The position numbers and the translations under genes are program-made. The notes beneath the pieces are model-generated. The model searched no databases. It was not told the DNA's origin and saw nothing but the letters and a program-made list of their open reading frames with translations. Below, in pieces: positions 1 to 7,897 of a stretch of 64,000 nucleotides of DNA. Source of the stretch: JADJPG01 sp964491875 (lineage in GTDB: Bacteria; Verrucomicrobiota; Verrucomicrobiia; Limisphaerales; JADJPG01); assembly GCA_964491875.1 (NCBI GenBank), contig CAZBIC010000016.1, positions 82,326-146,325 of the forward strand, written 5' to 3'. Positions within the stretch are counted from its first letter, which is position 1; each line of letters opens with the position of its first letter.

Positions 1-458
1 GAGTTTAACGTGCGATTGCCGAACCTCTCCTGGAGCGGCGACAATCGGCTTTCGTAGTCTTCCAACGTCCGTGGCCGGAGCCTCTTTTCCGTCTTCTTGG
101 TGATGAATTCGGCACACGCATTCGCCACTGTTGTGTCCGTGATCGGAACGGGATGCCGTTGGAAGTATTCATCAACGATTTGGGTGAGACGTACCCGCTG
201 CAACTGGGAGTGGTTCGTAAACACAGATTCGGCCTCGGCAAGTTGGTCGTCCGTCAGGCGGGTCTTTTTTAGGCTCACGGTGACGCGGACGTTGAGGGCT
301 TCGATTTCGAGTTCAGCCCTGCGACCGACCGCCGCCGCGTAATCCTTCTTATTTTCCCGAAGCCTGCGGCCATCGGGCATCCGGCCTTGAATTCGCCAAA
401 CCTGCTCACCGCTGGGGTTGGTGAACGATTTGATGCTGAAACGTTCTTTCGCGCTCAT
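1..458 (-). CDS. Tyrosine recombinase/phage-type integrase, N-terminal part (cut by window edge)
   Basis: Reading leftward from the ATG at 458 gives 152 open codons that run off the window. The product begins MSAKERFSIKSF, has a short arm-type region (residues 1-45, GEQVWRIQGRMPDGRRLRE) and then a helical stretch with LTQIVDEYF and RPRTLEDYESRLSPLQERFG. That stretch resembles the SAM-like core-binding domain of tyrosine recombinases. The catalytic domain with the R-H-R-Y residues would lie outside the window, so the assignment rests on the N-terminal half only. A perfect 11-bp inverted repeat sits 2 nt upstream of the ATG, and a degenerate tRNA-Thr lies 176 bp upstream in the same orientation, the usual setting of an island integrase. 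No Shine-Dalgarno sequence is obvious. Confidence 0.68.
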   Translation of the reverse strand, partial: MSAKERFSIKSFTNPSGEQVWRIQGRMPDGRRLRENKKDYAAAVGRRAELEIEALNVRVTVSLKKTRLTDDQLAEAESVFTNHSQLQRVRLTQIVDEYFQRHPVPITDTTVANACAEFITKKTEKRLRPRTLEDYESRLSPLQERFGNRTLN

Positions 459-460
459 GT

Positions 461-495
461 CCGGCAAGAACAGATTTTTTCGTCGTTCTTGCCGG
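461..495. repeat. Perfect 11-bp inverted repeat at the integrase start
   Basis: CCGGCAAGAAC (461-471) and GTTCTTGCCGG (485-495) are perfect inverted copies separated by a 13-nt T-rich spacer. The inner edge is 2 nt from the integrase ATG at 458. It could form an mRNA hairpin covering the ribosome-binding region, or serve as an operator or recombinase arm site. Which of these applies is inference. Confidence 0.6.
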
Positions 496-634
496 AGGGT
501 GGGCAAATCGCTGGGCAAATCGGTCCAGCGACAAAAGGCACCCGGATTCGATTGGAGAATTCGAGGAAAAGGCAGGACGGCGGAAGTCATTCCACCGCAG
601 CTTAAAGGACGATTCAGAATAAATTCCGACCCAA

Positions 635-706
635 AACCAGTCGTCAGAGCTGAGCGGACGGGCCACGTTTTACAAAACCGTTGCTCTACCGCTGAGCTAA
701 GCTGGC
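635..706 (-). tRNA. Degenerate tRNA-Thr(UGU), possible pseudogene
   Basis: On the minus strand a 72-nt cloverleaf can be laid out: acceptor GCCAGCT, D-arm GCTC-AGCGGTA-GAGC, anticodon arm with loop TTTGTAA (anticodon UGU), variable GGCCC, T-arm and 3' acceptor GACTGGT. The 5' half is normal. The 3' half is eroded: one mismatch in the anticodon stem, one in the T stem, a C-A mismatch in the acceptor, a T-loop reading CTCAGCT in place of the usual TTCRANY, and no encoded CCA. It is probably a tRNA remnant, perhaps altered by integration of the element whose integrase lies downstream. A good tRNA-Thr with another anticodon (GGU) is present at 54982. Confidence 0.55.
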
Positions 707-781
707 GTCACTTTCGCAGAGTTGTATCGGCTGGGATTCGAGTTGAGTCAACGAAACGCTCGCTTCCACGAGACTTGCGAC

Positions 782-799
782 GAGCGGAATACTCCGCTC
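782..799. repeat. Short perfect hairpin near the lipA 3' end
   Basis: GAGCGGA and TCCGCTC form a 7-bp stem with a 4-nt loop, 56 bp beyond the lipA stop. There is no T-run on either side, so it is at best a weak or Rho-assisted terminator for lipA. Confidence 0.35.
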
Positions 800-854
800 A
801 GACCAAATCTTGGCAAGTCATTTGTCGCATCCGCGCGCGTATCGCGTAGAGACG

Positions 855-1757
855 TCAGAGCGTGCGCGACGCGATGGCGGCCGGCGAGAAGTCGTCCGCG
901 TGGTAGGAGCTGCGGACCATCGGGCCGCTGGCGACGTGGATGAAGCCCATTGCCCGGGCGCGCGCACCGTATTCGTCGAACTTCGCCGGAGGGATGAATG
1001 CAGCCACGGGCAGGTGCTTGAGCGTCGGTTGAAGATACTGGCCGAGCGTGAGGATGTCGCACTTCGCTTCCCGTAAATCCGCGAGGGCGGTCAGAAGTTC
1101 CTCCTCCGTTTCGCCGAGGCCGAGCATGATGCCGCTCTTGGTGTAAATCTCGTCGCCGCGCTTGTCCTTCACTTTGCGCAGCACGCTGAGCGAACGGTCG
1201 TAGGTGGCTCGGGAGCGGACTTCCGGCGTGAGACGGCGGACGGTTTCGAGGTTGTGATTGTAGACGTGGGGATTCGCCGAGAGGACGGCGTCGATGGCGA
1301 AGTCCTTGTCGAGGAAGTCGGGCACGAGCACTTCGATGACGATGCCAGGATTCGCGGCGCGCACGGCTTCGATGGTCTGGCGGAAATGTTCCGCGCCTCC
1401 GTCGGCGATGTCATCGCGGGCGACGGCGGTGATCACGACGTGCTTGAGGTTCATCCGCCGCGTGGCTTCGGCGACGCGTTGAGGTTCGTCGGCTTCGAGC
1501 GCGAGCGGTTTGGCGGTGCTGACGGCGCAGAAGCCGCAGGCGCGCGTGCAGCGGTCGCCAGCGATCATGAAGGTCGCCGTGCCTTTGCTCCAGCATTCCC
1601 AATGGTTCGGGCACTTCGCGCTTTCGCAGACGGTGTGCAGGCGCAGGCCGTCGAGCAGGTTGCGCGTCTGGCCGAAGGTGTCGGTGGTCGGCAGCTTCAG
1701 GCGCAACCATTCGGGAATGCGCGGGCGAGGCTTTTGGGGAACTTCAATGGCGCTCAT
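855..1757 (-). CDS. lipA: Lipoyl synthase LipA
   Basis: LipA is the radical-SAM enzyme that inserts two sulfurs into protein-bound octanoyl groups to make lipoyl cofactors for 2-oxoacid dehydrogenases and the glycine cleavage system. The 300-residue length is normal. Both [4Fe-4S] cysteine sets are visible: the auxiliary cluster CESAKCPNHWEC (C44, C49, C55) and the radical-SAM CTRACGFC (C70, C74, C77). The C-terminal RSSYHA motif that supplies the auxiliary-cluster serine is present. It is the last gene of a cupin-glutaredoxin-lipA operon and starts 8 nt after the glutaredoxin stop. Placement beside a glutaredoxin may reflect iron-sulfur or thiol maintenance, which is inference. No lipB is seen nearby. 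Confidence 0.96.
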   Translation of the reverse strand: MSAIEVPQKPRPRIPEWLRLKLPTTDTFGQTRNLLDGLRLHTVCESAKCPNHWECWSKGTATFMIAGDRCTRACGFCAVSTAKPLALEADEPQRVAEATRRMNLKHVVITAVARDDIADGGAEHFRQTIEAVRAANPGIVIEVLVPDFLDKDFAIDAVLSANPHVYNHNLETVRRLTPEVRSRATYDRSLSVLRKVKDKRGDEIYTKSGIMLGLGETEEELLTALADLREAKCDILTLGQYLQPTLKHLPVAAFIPPAKFDEYGARARAMGFIHVASGPMVRSSYHADDFSPAAIASRTL

Positions 1758-1765
1758 CGGTACGG

Positions 1766-2035
1766 TTACTTCTTATCAAAACCTTGTTCCTTCCACCATT
1801 CCTCCAGCTCGTCGGGGCCAAAGTCGGCGAGGATCTTCCCATCCACGTCGATGACGGGCGCGTAGTCCTGGTTCGACAGCTTCACCATCTCGGTCATCGC
1901 AGCGTCGTCTTCGAGCACGTCGAGCGTTTCATAGCTGACGCCGTGTTGGTCGAGCCACTTCTCGGCTTTGACGCACCACGGGCAGAAGGTCTTGATGAAG
2001 AGCCGGACGTTGTTTGGTTTCACGATGGGAATCAA
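1766..2035 (-). CDS. Glutaredoxin-family protein
   Basis: This 89-residue thioredoxin-fold protein has a dithiol CPWC active site (C18, C21), the cis-proline context APVI near residue 60, and a C-terminal helix EELEEWWKE. It is expected to be a cytoplasmic thiol-disulfide exchange or deglutathionylation protein. The open frame begins with TTG at 2035, immediately after the TAA of the upstream cupin gene, which implies translational coupling. A GTG at 2023 (giving MKPNNVRLF) is an equally reasonable start. It sits between the cupin and lipA genes, so a role in supporting the iron-sulfur enzyme LipA is possible but unproven. Confidence 0.88.
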   Translation of the reverse strand: MIPIVKPNNVRLFIKTFCPWCVKAEKWLDQHGVSYETLDVLEDDAAMTEMVKLSNQDYAPVIDVDGKILADFGPDELEEWWKEQGFDKK

Positions 2036-2398
2036 TTATTCGGTCAGAAAGGTGTCGCTGTGCTCGTAGCACGGGGCGCAGCAGCAGAGCAGGGTGAGGG
2101 GCGTGGTGCCGGTGTTCCAGAGCTTGTGCTTCTTGCCGGGCGGAATGGCGATGCTGTCGCCGGCCTTCACTTCGGCCACGTCATCCTCGATGCGCATGCG
2201 GCCCTGGCCGGAGGTGATGAAGTAAATCTCCTCGGTCTTCGCGTGGTAGTGCTCCTGGGTGCTGGCGCCCACGGGCAGGCGCGCTTCGGCGAGACTCTGG
2301 TTGCGGATCGAGGAATTCCGATACGCCAGCAGTTCGCGAATCTCCGATCCGTCCTTCGTGATGAAGGGCGGCGCGGCATTCAGGTTCACAATTTCCAT
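2036..2398 (-). CDS. Single-domain cupin protein
   Basis: A 120-residue cupin_2 protein. Cupin motif 1 is visible as EHYHAKTEE (H50, H52, E56/E57) and motif 2 as PPGKKHKLWN (H91), so a 3-His/1-Glu metal site is intact. Function cannot be deduced, because this family includes isomerases, dioxygenases and sugar-binding regulators. An unusual cysteine cluster (CCCAPC) sits at residues 105-110, after motif 2. It is the first gene of the leftward operon with glutaredoxin and lipA. Its start at 2398 faces the divergent peroxiredoxin across about 215 bp. Confidence 0.85.
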   Translation of the reverse strand: MEIVNLNAAPPFITKDGSEIRELLAYRNSSIRNQSLAEARLPVGASTQEHYHAKTEEIYFITSGQGRMRIEDDVAEVKAGDSIAIPPGKKHKLWNTGTTPLTLLCCCAPCYEHSDTFLTE

Positions 2399-2543
2399 AA
2401 CAAGTCATGGATGCTGGAGAAAACGCACGTCAGGGAAAAGAGAAAACTCGCGCGTCTGGAAGCCGTTTTGTTCGCCGTCTGAGCTCGTTCCGCGCGCGCC
2501 GGAGCGATGGATGTCATCGAACCGTCCGTGGCTGAATCGTCGT

Positions 2544-2572
2544 TTGACACTCCCATGGGGCGCCTCTATAAA
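2544..2572 (+). promoter_or_regulatory. Near-consensus sigma-70 promoter for the peroxiredoxin gene
   Basis: TTGACA at 2544-2549 and TATAAA at 2567-2572 are separated by exactly 17 bp. The -10 ends 41 bp before the peroxiredoxin ATG at 2614. This is a strong housekeeping-type promoter, in keeping with an abundant antioxidant protein. Confidence 0.75.
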
Positions 2573-2613
2573 GCCTTCACTTTGGTTAACAAAAACAAAA
2601 ACTGACTATACTT

Positions 2614-3093
2614 ATGGCCATCTCTGTTGGAACAAAAGCGCCGGATTTCACCCTCAAGTCCAAGACCGCAACGGGCCTCGTGGATGTGAAACTGAGCGAA
2701 AACTTTGGCAGCAAGAACACCGTGGTGCTGTTCTTTCCGCTCGCGTTTACCAGCGTCTGCACGCAGGAAATGTGCGACATCACCGCGGGCTTGAACGCCT
2801 ACAGCGGCATGAACGCGGACGTCATCGCCATCAGCGTGGACAGCCCGTTCGCGCAGGAAGCCTGGGCCACGAAGGAGAAGATCGGCATCAAGATCGTCAG
2901 CGATCTGAACAAGGAAACCACCAAGGCTTACGGCGTGTTGTTCCCGATGCTCGCCGGCGTGGGTGATACCTCCGCGCGCGCGGCATTCGTCATCGACAAG
3001 GCCGGTGTCATTCAATACAGCGAGCAGACGCCGACGCCGAAGGATTTGCCGAATTTCGCCGCGATCAAGGACACGCTTGCGAAGTTGAAGTAA
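2614..3093 (+). CDS. Peroxiredoxin (AhpC/TSA family)
   Basis: The 159-residue protein has the AhpC/TSA fold pattern: APDFTL near the N-terminus, then FFPLAFTSVCTQEMC with the peroxidatic cysteine C49 in a P-x3-T-x2-C motif. A second cysteine at C54 could act as a nearby resolving residue, as in atypical 2-Cys or BCP/AhpE-like enzymes. It should reduce hydroperoxides in the cytoplasm using thioredoxin or a glutaredoxin-type donor. No export signal is present. It is transcribed alone from the strong promoter just upstream, divergent from the cupin-glutaredoxin-lipA operon. The subfamily is not certain. Confidence 0.9.
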   Translation: MAISVGTKAPDFTLKSKTATGLVDVKLSENFGSKNTVVLFFPLAFTSVCTQEMCDITAGLNAYSGMNADVIAISVDSPFAQEAWATKEKIGIKIVSDLNKETTKAYGVLFPMLAGVGDTSARAAFVIDKAGVIQYSEQTPTPKDLPNFAAIKDTLAKLK

Positions 3094-3152
3094 TCCGGGC
3101 GGACCATTCTTTTGCAGCAGGCGATGGCGGCAACGCTGTCGCCTGTTTGCTT

Positions 3153-4322
3153 TTACGGCTGGAGCAGTTCGACCTCGATGAGCTTGATCGAGGTGGACTG
3201 ATGCGTCGTCGTCGTGACGGTGTTGACGATCGGCGGCGGACCGTTCGTCGTGGAGGGTGTGGACGGCGGCGCGTTGGTGTCACCTTCGAGTTCCACGATT
3301 TCAACGGCGTTGGTTCCGGAAGGTGTTCCTGAAGTTGAACGAACGCGGCGAGTCGTGGTCGTCTTGGCGGTGATCGACTGCTGGTAAACCGTTTCGATGG
3401 CGAGCGTGTGCTCCGGCGAATACCAGCTTCGGCCGGTGATTTCGCTGTCTTCGAGGCTCTTGTTCGAAGGTGCCTTCACGACGGGTCGGACGGTTGGCGC
3501 GTTGGTGTCGCCGGGCTTCGGTTGCGACGGTGCTGGTGGCGGTGCCGGCTTGAATTCACCGGTGAAATCCAGACGCGCGCAGTTCGTTCCCATGCGTTGC
3601 TGCCAGCCCACGAACTTGTAGGTAAACGTCGACGGGAAGGGGCTTCCGCTCGGGCCGGCGTTGGCCGGGCGATCCACCGTCCACGTGTCGCCGATCTTCA
3701 CCGGCGTTTTCGGTAACATGCCCATCTCGACGACTTCGCGGTAGAATTGCTGGTTGAAGCAGCGTCCGATGACGCTCGCCGCGACTCCGCGAATGTTCCC
3801 GCCGCCGGACTGGCGATCATTCAAGTCCCGCACGTTGTCGATGCGCGTCACCTTGTTGTCGGGCGAGAGGCGGAAGAGGAGCTTGAGCCCCACGAAGCGG
3901 CGGAGGCGCTGGACGAGCGGCGTGTCCTCGACCTGCATCACCTGGTTGCCGGAATCGTAGCTCATCGTGATGCTGTCATCGCGGCCCGTCTGCATTTGCA
4001 CCGCGAGAATCTCCATCTGCAAGACGCGGCTGCCGTCCGGCGCCACGTTTGTGACGGAAAAGGCGAGGTCCTGGCCGACGGACGTTTCGGTCTGTATGAG
4101 TTGCGTGGTGTTCTTGCGCGGCACCTGGGTGCTGTTCACGGATTCGACGCGGAAGATGTAGCGTTTCCCTTCCTGCCAGCGCGCTGTCATGGTCACCGCC
4201 GGATCGGAGGATTTGCCGGTGATGGGCGCCTCGTGGCGCGAAGAGCGGTTGCATCCCACACCCGCGCAGGCCAGCGCGAGGGCGAGCACGGCATATTTGA
4301 AACAGTTGGACGTTAAACTCAT
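3153..4322 (-). CDS. DUF6263-like lipoprotein
   Basis: The chosen start at 4322 (MSLTSNCFKYAVLALALACAG) gives a clean lipoprotein signal with GVGC at the lipobox; the frame stays open upstream but without sensible protein. The mature 370-residue part contains a beta-rich domain (KRYIFRVESVNSTQ, SRVLQMEILAVQMQ, GDTWTV, TYKFVGW) resembling the DUF6263 family. It is followed by a low-complexity Pro/Thr-rich stretch (PAPPPAPSQPKPGDTNAP) and a C-terminal TST-rich tail. It is probably anchored in the envelope; function unknown. It is divergent from the DUF1080 gene at 4470, with about 145 bp of shared upstream DNA. Confidence 0.72.
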   Translation of the reverse strand: MSLTSNCFKYAVLALALACAGVGCNRSSRHEAPITGKSSDPAVTMTARWQEGKRYIFRVESVNSTQVPRKNTTQLIQTETSVGQDLAFSVTNVAPDGSRVLQMEILAVQMQTGRDDSITMSYDSGNQVMQVEDTPLVQRLRRFVGLKLLFRLSPDNKVTRIDNVRDLNDRQSGGGNIRGVAASVIGRCFNQQFYREVVEMGMLPKTPVKIGDTWTVDRPANAGPSGSPFPSTFTYKFVGWQQRMGTNCARLDFTGEFKPAPPPAPSQPKPGDTNAPTVRPVVKAPSNKSLEDSEITGRSWYSPEHTLAIETVYQQSITAKTTTTRRVRSTSGTPSGTNAVEIVELEGDTNAPPSTPSTTNGPPPIVNTVTTTTHQSTSIKLIEVELLQP

Positions 4323-4469
4323 GAAGACTCCGATTGCTTTGACGTAGCGTGCGTCCTGACGGTTACGTCTTTCAAGGCGGTATGTGTAAAAATCCCGTCG
4401 CCGCCCGGCTGCTGCGGACACTGATTTTGCCTTGGCCGGCCGGCGGTCTTCCGCGCATGCTCCGGGCCA

Positions 4470-5192
4470 ATGACGATTCCAACAACAGAACACAAGACGA
4501 CCCGCCGGGTTGCAGCCTGGCTCCGGCTGAACGTGGCCGTGGCGTGGATCGGCTGCGCAGCCCTCTCCTGCGCCGCGGAGAAGGCGACGGGCGACAAGTC
4601 CTCCGCGAAACCTGCACCGTCCGTCACCGCGAGCACGAACGCTACGGTGAAAAGCCTGTTCGACGGCAAGACGCTGACGGGATGGAAGGTCACGGACTTT
4701 GCCGGACATGGCGAAGTGCTGGTGAAGGACGGAACGATCGTGCTCGAAACCGGTCAGATGACGGGCATCACGTTGACCAATGCAAACGATCTGCCGCGCA
4801 TGAATTACGAGCTCACGCTCGACGCAATGCGCGTGGAAGGCAGCGACTTCTTCTGCGGCCTGACGTTTCCCGTGGGCAACGATCCGTGCAGTCTGATCGT
4901 CGGTGGCTGGGGCGGCGGCGTTGTGGGTTTGTCGAGCATTGACTCGCAGGACGCCGCGAGCAACGAGACCACGAAGTACATGTCCTTCAAGAGCGGTCGC
5001 TGGTACGCGATTCGACTGCGCGTGACGCCGGGCAAGATCGAGGCCTGGATCGATGAGGACAAAGTCATCGATGTCTCCACCGAAGGTCACACCCTTTCGA
5101 TCCGGCTTGAAGTCGAGGAATCCAAACCGCTCGGCATCGCATCGTGGTCCACCACGGCGGCCTTGCGAAACATCAAAGTGCGCAAGTTGTAG
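4470..5192 (+). CDS. DUF1080 (3-keto-disaccharide hydrolase-like) secreted protein
   Basis: A 240-residue protein with an N-terminal export signal (hydrophobic segment AVAWIGCAALSCAAE, possibly lipidated). A concanavalin-A-like jellyroll of the DUF1080 family follows, recognised from SLFDGKTLTGWKV at its start and the terminal LRNIKVRKL strand. The family is greatly expanded in Planctomycetes and Verrucomicrobia and is linked to glycoside breakdown at the cell surface. The substrate is not inferable. It stands alone between a divergent lipoprotein gene and a co-directional HlyD gene. Confidence 0.85.
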   Translation: MTIPTTEHKTTRRVAAWLRLNVAVAWIGCAALSCAAEKATGDKSSAKPAPSVTASTNATVKSLFDGKTLTGWKVTDFAGHGEVLVKDGTIVLETGQMTGITLTNANDLPRMNYELTLDAMRVEGSDFFCGLTFPVGNDPCSLIVGGWGGGVVGLSSIDSQDAASNETTKYMSFKSGRWYAIRLRVTPGKIEAWIDEDKVIDVSTEGHTLSIRLEVEESKPLGIASWSTTAALRNIKVRKL

Positions 5193-5312
5193 TTCCACTG
5201 CGGGGTGGTGCGCGACGAAGTTGGGTGGGCCAAGTTCCGCTTGCGGTGTTCGGGGCGGCTTCTAAGGTTGGCGTGCGCCGGAATCGGCGTCTGACCTGTT
5301 GAGAAGCAAAGT

Positions 5313-6362
5313 ATGAACGCCGAGAAACTTCGTTCGCTGCAAATTGAACCGGAGGCCAAGTCGCGCTCGCAAAGCGTGGTGTGGATCATCTTCCTCGTGG
5401 TGGCGGTCATCTCCGCCGTGGTGGGATACCGGGCGTGGCCGCGACAGGAGGGCGAGCGGCGGATGCCGGGTGTAGCGACTTCCAGCAAGACGGAGAAGCC
5501 AGCCACGGGTGCTTCTGCAGCGGCAGCGGTGTCTTCCTCTTCTTCCTCCACCTCCAACCAGATCGCGTCTGCGGCTTCGGTGGCATCGTCGTCGCAGGTT
5601 TCGGGTTCGGTGTTGACGGTGAGCGGTTACATTGTGAATCGCGAGCGCATCGAGATCAGCCCGCGTTTTCTCGGGCAGGTGAAATGGATCGGCGTGCGGA
5701 AGGGGGATTACGTGACGAACGGCCAGGTGCTCGTCCGGCTCGATAACTCGGAGTACGCCGCGCGCGTGAAGGAGGCCGAAGGGCGGCTGGCGAATGCGCG
5801 CACGGCGGTGGAGAAGGCTGAGATTGATTTCAACCGGGCGACGAAACTCATCGCGGACAAAATCGAGACGCAGCAAGCGCTGGACGATGCGCGGATTCGG
5901 CTGGATTCCTCCCGAGCGTCGGTGCGTGAGGCGGAGGCTGGGCTGGAGCTGGCGAAGACTTATCTGGACTGGACGGTGATCCGCTCGCCGATCGATGGCG
6001 TGGTGCTGGAGAAACTGGCGGACGCCAGCGAGCTGGTGACGCCGCAGAGTTTCGGCGGAACGCGTGGTCCGAGCACGGCGCTGGTGGCGATTGCCGATCC
6101 GAAGGATTTGCAGGTGGAGATCGATTTGAACGAGGCGGACCTGGCGAAGGTGTATCGCAATCAACCGTGCAAGGTGAGTCCGGAGGCGTATCCCGACAAA
6201 TCGTACGATGGCTACGTGGCGGAGATCGCGCCGGAGGCGAACCGGCAGAAGGGGACGTTGCAGGTGAAGGTGCAGATCCGGAACCCGGACGAGTTCCTCA
6301 CGCCGGAGCTGAGCGCAAAGGTGGATTTCATCGGCAAGCAGGTGGAGAAGGGGAATCGCTGA
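5313..6362 (+). CDS. HlyD/RND-type periplasmic adaptor subunit
   Basis: The 349-residue protein has one N-terminal membrane segment (VVWIIFLVVAVISAVVGYRAW, residues 24-44), a Ser/Ala-rich linker, and a lipoyl-like half (SGYIVNRERIEISPRFLGQVKWIGVRKGDYV). A long alpha-hairpin (VKEAEGRLANARTAVEKAEI) and the second lipoyl/beta-barrel half (DWTVIRSPIDGVVLEK, then DLQVEIDLNEADLAKV) follow. This is the layout of membrane-fusion proteins that bridge an inner-membrane pump and an outer-membrane channel. MacB-type ABC permeases or RND pumps usually follow such genes; here a terminator follows directly, so the partner must be encoded elsewhere. Confidence 0.9.
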   Translation: MNAEKLRSLQIEPEAKSRSQSVVWIIFLVVAVISAVVGYRAWPRQEGERRMPGVATSSKTEKPATGASAAAAVSSSSSSTSNQIASAASVASSSQVSGSVLTVSGYIVNRERIEISPRFLGQVKWIGVRKGDYVTNGQVLVRLDNSEYAARVKEAEGRLANARTAVEKAEIDFNRATKLIADKIETQQALDDARIRLDSSRASVREAEAGLELAKTYLDWTVIRSPIDGVVLEKLADASELVTPQSFGGTRGPSTALVAIADPKDLQVEIDLNEADLAKVYRNQPCKVSPEAYPDKSYDGYVAEIAPEANRQKGTLQVKVQIRNPDEFLTPELSAKVDFIGKQVEKGNR

Positions 6363-6390
6363 GGGCTGGAACGTTTTGACGGAAAAAGAA

Positions 6391-6416
6391 AAAGCGCCGG
6401 GCGAACCCGGCGCTTT
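6391..6416. terminator. Bidirectional Rho-independent terminator
   Basis: An 11-bp stem (AAAGCGCCGGG / CCCGGCGCTTT) with a CGAA loop is flanked by A-runs on the left and T-runs on the right. It lies between the convergent HlyD gene and outer-membrane gene and can serve both. Confidence 0.88.
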
Positions 6417-6437
6417 TCTATTCAGACGAGGTGCAGC

Positions 6438-7730
6438 TTAGAATTTGTAATTCGTGTAAACGCCGAGCTGGTTGTTGGAGTATTCGACGGCGCTGTTGTC
6501 CGAGCTCTTGGTGCGGAACTGGTAGAAAACGCCGGCGTTGCAACGCTCGGTGAATTCGCAGTCGAACGCGGGACGAATCCAGAAGTAATCATCCGTGCGA
6601 TCCGCGCCAGCGGTTCCGCCGGTGTTGCTGTAGTCGGAGTTTTCGTAGCCGGTGGCGATGGAGGCGGTGTATTTTTCGAACAGACGCTGGCGCACCGAGG
6701 TGCGGAAACCGGTGGCGGTGTAGGTCTGGCCGGCGGTGGAGTAGGACGGGAAGTCGCGGCGATAAGCCTCGGCGGAGACAAAGGTGTTTTCGAGCGGGCG
6801 CCATGAACCGGCGAGGTTAAAGACGAGGGTGGGGCCCTTGTCATCCCCGTCCTGGAACTGCGAGAAGAAGAGGCCGAGGGAGCCGCTGACCTCGAGTTTT
6901 TCGCTGACGTCGTAAGCAGAGCGAACGGCGACTTGCTGGAAGGCCTGGTTCGGCGTGTCGACGACATCCTGAACGGAAGGTGAGGTGTGCCCGACGATGT
7001 CGCGCCAGCCGACGATGACGCCGGCACCGAGGGTTAGTTTCTCAGTCTGCTTGTAATTGCCCCAGCCTTCGATTTCCCACTGGTTGATGGTGTTGAGGCG
7101 GGTGTCGGCACCTTTGATGACGCGGTCCGTGGAATCGATCAGCATCTGGCGGCCGTTCAATTCAGCAGACGTCTTCTCGCTGAACTCGTACATCGAGGTC
7201 AGCTTGGTGACGAAGGATTCCTGTTCGACAAACGCCGAGGCTTCGATCTGTTTGCCGTTGGCGATTTCGTAGGATTGTCCGATGCCGAGGGTGAGCTTGG
7301 ACATCTTCCAGCCCGCGTTGAAATCCACCATGTGATCGAGCGAGTTGTATTCGCTGTACTTGGTGTAGAACGCGGCGGTGGGAGTGTAGTCGAGAGTGAC
7401 GTAGTTGCCCTTGTCGCGGAATTCGCCAGCGCCAAACAATGCGCCGGGCGAAATGCGCCAGACGAAATCTTCCAGCTCGGGTCCATCCTTGAGGGTCAGG
7501 TTGTCATCGTAATACGCGCTGACGTTCAAGTGCGGGCGCACGCTCACCGGGCCGAGGCTGAGATACTTGGCGAGCGATTCCTCGCTTTCGTTCTCAAACA
7601 CGTTCTGCGGCGCGGAGTCCAGATTCGCGACCTGCGCGGTGGCAGTGGGAACCAGGGCTGTAATTGCAGCGGAGATGGTGATGAAGTTAACGGCGGTTCG
7701 AATAGACTTATCCATGTCGGTTCGTTTCAT
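6438..7730 (-). CDS. Outer-membrane beta-barrel protein
   Basis: The product has a signal peptide (FITISAAITALVPTATAQ) and then about 400 residues of alternating beta strands with aromatic girdles, ending in YTNYKF. A terminal phenylalanine on a final strand is the typical BAM recognition signal. It resembles the barrel proteins often annotated as OMP_b-brl or exopolysaccharide-export-associated barrels, but has no N-terminal TPR region. Start choice is between 7730 (MKRTDMDK) and 7715 (MDKSIRT); both keep the signal peptide. A good promoter lies 40 bp upstream. Ligand or transported substrate unknown. Confidence 0.8.
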   Translation of the reverse strand: MKRTDMDKSIRTAVNFITISAAITALVPTATAQVANLDSAPQNVFENESEESLAKYLSLGPVSVRPHLNVSAYYDDNLTLKDGPELEDFVWRISPGALFGAGEFRDKGNYVTLDYTPTAAFYTKYSEYNSLDHMVDFNAGWKMSKLTLGIGQSYEIANGKQIEASAFVEQESFVTKLTSMYEFSEKTSAELNGRQMLIDSTDRVIKGADTRLNTINQWEIEGWGNYKQTEKLTLGAGVIVGWRDIVGHTSPSVQDVVDTPNQAFQQVAVRSAYDVSEKLEVSGSLGLFFSQFQDGDDKGPTLVFNLAGSWRPLENTFVSAEAYRRDFPSYSTAGQTYTATGFRTSVRQRLFEKYTASIATGYENSDYSNTGGTAGADRTDDYFWIRPAFDCEFTERCNAGVFYQFRTKSSDNSAVEYSNNQLGVYTNYKF

Positions 7731-7769
7731 GGCCGGTTTGTAAGCTGACTCCCTGCCAAGTAGCAAGAC

Positions 7770-7798
7770 TTAGTAAAATTAGCCCAATGTCGGGTCAA
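7770..7798 (-). promoter_or_regulatory. Sigma-70-type promoter of the outer-membrane barrel gene
   Basis: On the minus strand, TTGACC (7798-7793) and TACTAA (7775-7770) are spaced by 17 bp, 40 bp upstream of the chosen start at 7730. Confidence 0.6.
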
Positions 7799-7897
7799 AC
7801 ACGGACAAAAGGCGCCTTCTGAATGCAGGATGCTGGTGAAAAAATTCCGTCGACCGGCAAGCTTGACTCGGCACGAAGTGAGGCGCAAACAGGTTGC

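Noticed and set aside
4323..5198. N-terminal extension of the DUF6263 lipoprotein frame to 5198
   Set aside because: The extension overlaps the DUF1080 gene antisense and would bury the clear lipoprotein signal at 4322.
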